The notes below the pieces were generated by a model. It did no database searches, was not told the DNA's origin, and worked only from the letters and a program-made list of their open reading frames with translations. Source: Euperipatoides rowelli (taxonomy: Eukaryota; Onychophora; Udeonychophora; Euonychophora; Peripatopsidae). Taken from it: 10,984 bases of DNA. Numbering within the stretch: position 1 is the stretch's first letter; each line of letters begins with the position of its first letter. Below are positions 8,224-10,984 of the stretch, piece by piece. The DNA lies in assembly GCA_003024985.2 (NCBI GenBank), contig PXIH01S0024232.1; one strand, given 5' to 3'. Position numbers and translations under genes: made by a program.

Positions 8224-8956
8224 CTATATAACGTCTAAATCCTTATTCATATCAGTGATCATATTAACTTCACTTGAGATCAGAGCGATGTCATCTGCAT
8301 AAAGCTGAATTTTCGACTTAATATTTAAGTCAAAAATAGGATCGATGTAAAGGTTGAAAAGCAGAGGTGCAAGGACCGAACCCTGCGGTATGCCATATTT
8401 ATTCGTAATAATATTGGATTTAGTGGTATTTATCTTGACACTATGTTGCCTATTTATCAAGTAGTTTTTCAACCATAACACATGTAGGTCCCAGGGGCAA
8501 ATGTTTTAATCTTTCAACCATCAAGAGGGGTGGAACCGAGTCAAATGCCTTGCTGAGATCAAGTGACATCATCAGGTAGACCTCACCCTTGTCCATAAAC
8601 TTCCTAATGTCGTCAATCATACCAAGTAAGGCTGTAGATGCATAACTAAATGGTCTGAATCCATTCTGTCCTTTATTAAGGAGATTCTCATCATCTACAA
8701 ATTGAGATAATTGCAAATGTATTATTTTTTCCATAACCTTGCTTAAGGTAGACAAAATGGAAATGGGTCTATAATTGGACGGATCATTTATATGACCATT
8801 CTTTTGAATAGGTACAATAAATGCCTTTTTCCAAGGTACTAGAAATTTACCCGATAAGATAGAAAGATTAATAATAAAAATCAGTGGCTTGATTATTACT
8901 GGTAGTGCTTGTTTAATCAATTTTATACTCAATCCGTCCGGACCACAAGCTGAGGA
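8224..8956 (-). pseudogene. LINE reverse transcriptase domain
   Basis: Motifs run in the expected order: SSACGPDG, then WKKAFIVPIQKNG, then NYRPISILSTLSKVMEK, then GQNGFRP. DLSKAFDSV (coding bases about 8540-8560) carries the first catalytic Asp. GIPQGSVLAPLLFNLYID follows, then YADDIALI (YADD at 8290-8301) with the catalytic Asp pair. All three catalytic aspartates are retained. A one- or two-base indel near 8475-8500 separates the VERLKHL side from the WLKNYLINRQHSV side, and another shift near 8215 precedes the C-terminal part. The domain would copy element RNA at nicked target DNA; here it is broken. Confidence 0.9.
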
Positions 8957-9290
8957 TATCAGTATAGCCTACTGTGAATAACGTCCACAAGTGTTGCTTC
9001 AGAAATTATTTTTAGTTCAAATATCTTACCTGGAAGACCCCTACAATTCATCTTATAAAATAAATTTGGGTTGTTAGCGTCGGAAATTTATGCGTCATCT
9101 GGTTTAATAATCATTTAAAGAATCAGGGTCAATTGGGATGGAGTAGGAATTAGACTTTTTCCTGCCCAGTAATTTATTAGTTATTCACCATGTTTATTTT
9201 ATGTCACACGATGCCTTCTTTAATTCAGATTTGAAGTATCTAGATTTTGCTGATTTTAATTTGTGTTAAATTATTTTTTAATTTTTTATA
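8957..9290 (-). pseudogene. LINE linker between endonuclease and reverse transcriptase
   Basis: No long frame survives, but translation recovers expected linker segments. These are YKKLKNNLTQIK, then after a shift KSAKSRYFKSELKKASCDIK, a stop, TNKLLGRKKSNSYSIPIDPD, and after another break NNPNLFYKMNCRGLPGKIFELK. The order and spacing match the region that joins endonuclease and RT in CR1/Jockey-type proteins, so this is continuous retrotransposon sequence and not an insertion. Confidence 0.72.
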
Positions 9291-10170
9291 TCATACCCAA
9301 AGGTCAAAGTCCCCAGAGTTTAAAGCCGATATATGTGCTTTATTTTTATCATTAATTAGATTTATTAGGTTGGAATTAACCCAGGGTTTATTTTTATGAA
9401 ACCTAGATTTAGAGATAAGTTTTTGAGGTGCATGGTTATTTAAGGTGTCGAGAAACATGTCATTGAAGTTTAAAACCATTTCATCCAAGGTGTCAAGCAT
9501 TGCCAGATTGTGCCAAGGCTTACTTTGTAATTCAGCAAGAAATTTGTCTTCCTTGGAATTTTTAAAAGATCTGACAAGTTGCTGAGATTTCTGTTTTTTA
9601 GGTAATTTAAAGTCTATATCACAAGCCAACATAAAATGATCACTAAAACCATTAGCAATTTTTATAAATTTAATTATAGAAGGATTGTTAGAAATAATGT
9701 GATCCAGACATGTATTTGAATTAGTTGTACATCTTGTGGGTTGCCTACAGAACTGTTTTAATGAAAATTCATTTAAAAGCTCCAAATAGTTTTTTGATGC
9801 ACTACTATTAATCAGGACGAAAATGTTAACATCTAATATAATAACCTTTGTTTTTCGAGTGAAAGTAGGTGAACAAGTCGTAAAGATCAATAAGAAAATT
9901 AAGAGTCTGTAGATTAAACAGAATAATAATGGTTTGCCAACTGGAAGCAATAGCTTAAAACACAATACCTCGAATGAAAGAGATTTTGGCACGTCATCCA
10001 CTAATACAATACAGTCTTTAGCATTTCGGATATATAAAATAGTAGGCCCCCACCCTTCAGACCATTTCCTCTATCACATCGCAGTACTGACTATCCTGGA
10101 ATATGTAAAACCTTGTTGGTTATGGTTTCATCTAACCACGTATCGACAGCTGCAAATATACCAGGTTTTT
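9291..10170 (-). pseudogene. LINE apurinic-type endonuclease domain
   Basis: The N-terminal part reads GIFAAVDTWLDETITN, then IPG-stop-SVLRCDRGNG and GGGLLFYI. After a shift near 10030 the frame continues from about 10001 with FEVLCFKLLLPVGKPLLFCL. VIILDVNI corresponds to the usual LGDFNI, so the metal/active-site Asp and Asn are kept. TCLDHIISNN precedes GFSDHFMLACDID, which contains the catalytic SDH. The usual Glu of the ETWLD motif reads Asp in this copy. This domain normally nicks the target DNA to prime reverse transcription. The Tyr-to-stop change, the frameshift and the Glu-to-Asp change argue that it is inactive. Confidence 0.82.
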
Positions 10171-10327
10171 TTTTTGATCCGATAAAAAATTACCAGTTTT
10201 GAAGGCAATTCCTCATGTTACTGTAGCAAATCCATAAGGTCTTATTTTGAATATCTAGCGGTAGGCTATTGTAAAGTCTAGGTAAGAATTACAAACATCA
10301 TATTGGTATGAGGAACAAGTTTCAGTC

Positions 10328-10555
10328 TCAAGTCTCAACAAAATCAAGGCTCGTGAGATGAGGTAAGAAGTCAAAAATACATCTAGTGCAGTAATGATCA
10401 AATTCACCATTATAATTTTTTAATTGGTCATAATTGGCGGAAGAAAATCTATCACATTTTATGCGAAGCCAAGAATTGCAGTTATCACAAGAAATGGCCT
10501 TATAATTTATGGCCACAGGTTTCAAACAAATACCGCAAGGATTTTTAATAGGCAT
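10328..10555 (-). pseudogene. LINE N-terminal PHD-type zinc finger
   Basis: A 75-residue frame begins MPIKNPCGIC after an A-rich leader (AAAAAATG on the minus strand). Zinc-ligand pairs are Cys7/Cys10 (CGIC), Cys23/Cys26 (CDNC), Cys34 and Cys56/Cys59 (CTRC), spaced as in a PHD finger. The position two residues after Trp29, normally His (W-x-H-x-x-C), reads Arg31, so one zinc ligand is lost. PHD-like fingers occur in several non-LTR families and are thought to bind chromatin or nucleic acid. The frame stops at 10328 just before the endonuclease. I infer one original ORF broken by indels rather than a separate protein. Confidence 0.75.
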
Positions 10556-10984
10556 TTTTTAATAATTGTGTTTTGCTTTTAATCATCAAATTCCATTGAC
10601 GAACACATGAAGCTTCAATCGGAATAAGCCTTCAGATCCACAGACGTATTACTGTCCAGAAAAACTTCAAATTCCTATTCCATCACCAATCAAACAAATG
10701 TTAGTAATCTTAAATGACAATGTTACAAAAATGTAAAAGTTGGTGTTATTACAACACATTAACGGACTAAAATAATTATTAACTGAATAAATAAATATTA
10801 CATGTGATTTTTTTTAATGCAATTCAAATATTAAACCTTGCTGCATATATTTTTTTTAATAAATACAATAGTGTATAAAGCCTTTAAAACCAGGGTTTAG
10901 ACTAGCACTCGCATTTTCGCCAAATGCCACCTAGTCCTTGAAAAACACTAACATCCTATACATTGCATTCGCCAAATTGAGAAA
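10556..10984. other. LINE 5' leader or flanking DNA; short repeat at the edge
   Basis: Upstream of the zinc-finger ATG the minus strand shows no frame longer than about 20 codons, so an ORF1 is not visible. The first 150-200 bases could be 5' UTR. At the right edge the motif GCATT(TT)CGCCAAAT occurs twice, at 10911-10925 and 10965-10977, 54 bases apart, which suggests another repeat continuing beyond the window. Confidence 0.4.

Larger units (their letters stand above)
6900..10555 (-). mobile_element. APE-type non-LTR retrotransposon (CR1/Jockey group), near full length, inactivated
   Basis: Read on the minus strand, the element has a PHD-type zinc finger (10555-10328), an apurinic-type endonuclease (about 10170-9620), a linker, a reverse transcriptase (about 8956-8224) and a C-terminal region ending at 7451. 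An AT-rich 3' UTR with stem-loops follows. The coding span is about 3.1 kb, roughly 1035 codons, the size expected for one long ORF2-like protein. The pieces lie in correct order but are separated by frameshifts near 10330, 10030, 9265, 8490, 8215 and 7680, plus in-frame stops, so the copy cannot make the full protein. Both sides of most breaks still read well, suggesting moderate age. The 3' boundary is approximate and I could not define target-site duplications. The group assignment rests on the APE endonuclease, RT style and the FSCVGPYIWNSIP terminal motif; CR1, L2 and Jockey relatives all share these features. Confidence 0.85.

Noticed and set aside
9934-10185. Plus-strand open frame across the LINE endonuclease
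   Set aside because: Antisense shadow; the minus strand reads the endonuclease motifs TWLDETITN and GGGLLFYI here.
10615-10674. Short minus-strand frame as the end of a LINE ORF1
   Set aside because: It is closed by a stop after 20 codons, resembles no ORF1 family I know, and no upstream frame supports it.
1-10984. tRNA, rRNA, CRISPR array or bacterial operon features
   Set aside because: No cloverleaf with conserved arms, no rRNA-like block, and the repeats lack the uniform spacing and unique spacers of CRISPR. The splice sites and LINEs show eukaryotic nuclear DNA.

Overview
This is strongly AT-rich, intron-bearing animal DNA, most likely from a marine invertebrate. The evidence is a spliced nicotinamidase exon with textbook splice sites (vertebrates lack this enzyme), several generations of decayed non-LTR retrotransposons, and many short simple repeats. 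The frequent 8-base palindrome TAGGCCTA reminds me of echinoderm genomes, but that is an impression and not proof. There is no bacterial-style gene organisation, CRISPR array, rRNA or tRNA. Most open reading frames are shadows or fragments of dead elements.

Layout, left to right. From about 61 to 915 lies a diverged array of a roughly 150-base repeat with homopolymer C and G runs and one inverted copy at its left edge. Between 1681 and 2617 a region is bracketed by 17-base inverted repeats. Inside it are a strong hairpin (1683-1745) and a block of about 30-base repeats, each able to form a small GCCC...GGGC stem, flanked by 39-base direct repeats (2029-2465). At 2850-3089 on the minus strand is the only credible host coding sequence: an 80-codon internal exon of a nicotinamidase. 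From 4338 to 4958 on the plus strand is a heavily mutated 3' part of an RTE-like reverse transcriptase, invisible to ORF finding because stops and frameshifts break it.

The right third (about 6900-10555, minus strand) is a single, nearly full-length but inactivated APE-type non-LTR retrotransposon of the CR1/Jockey group. Its order is PHD-type zinc finger, endonuclease, linker, reverse transcriptase, C-terminal region, then a 3' UTR with two stem-loops. Frameshifts and stops separate the pieces, but the RT catalytic motifs are still readable. The element has the same orientation as the nicotinamidase exon and lies on its 5' side, so it may sit in an upstream intron or in 5' flanking DNA.

The genes do not form a functional module. 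The window is one host exon embedded in repeat-derived non-coding DNA. I found no convincing undescribed biological system. The most unusual signals are the hairpin-rich repeat block near 2.0-2.5 kb, the 150-base array, and the paired stem-loops in the retrotransposon 3' UTR.
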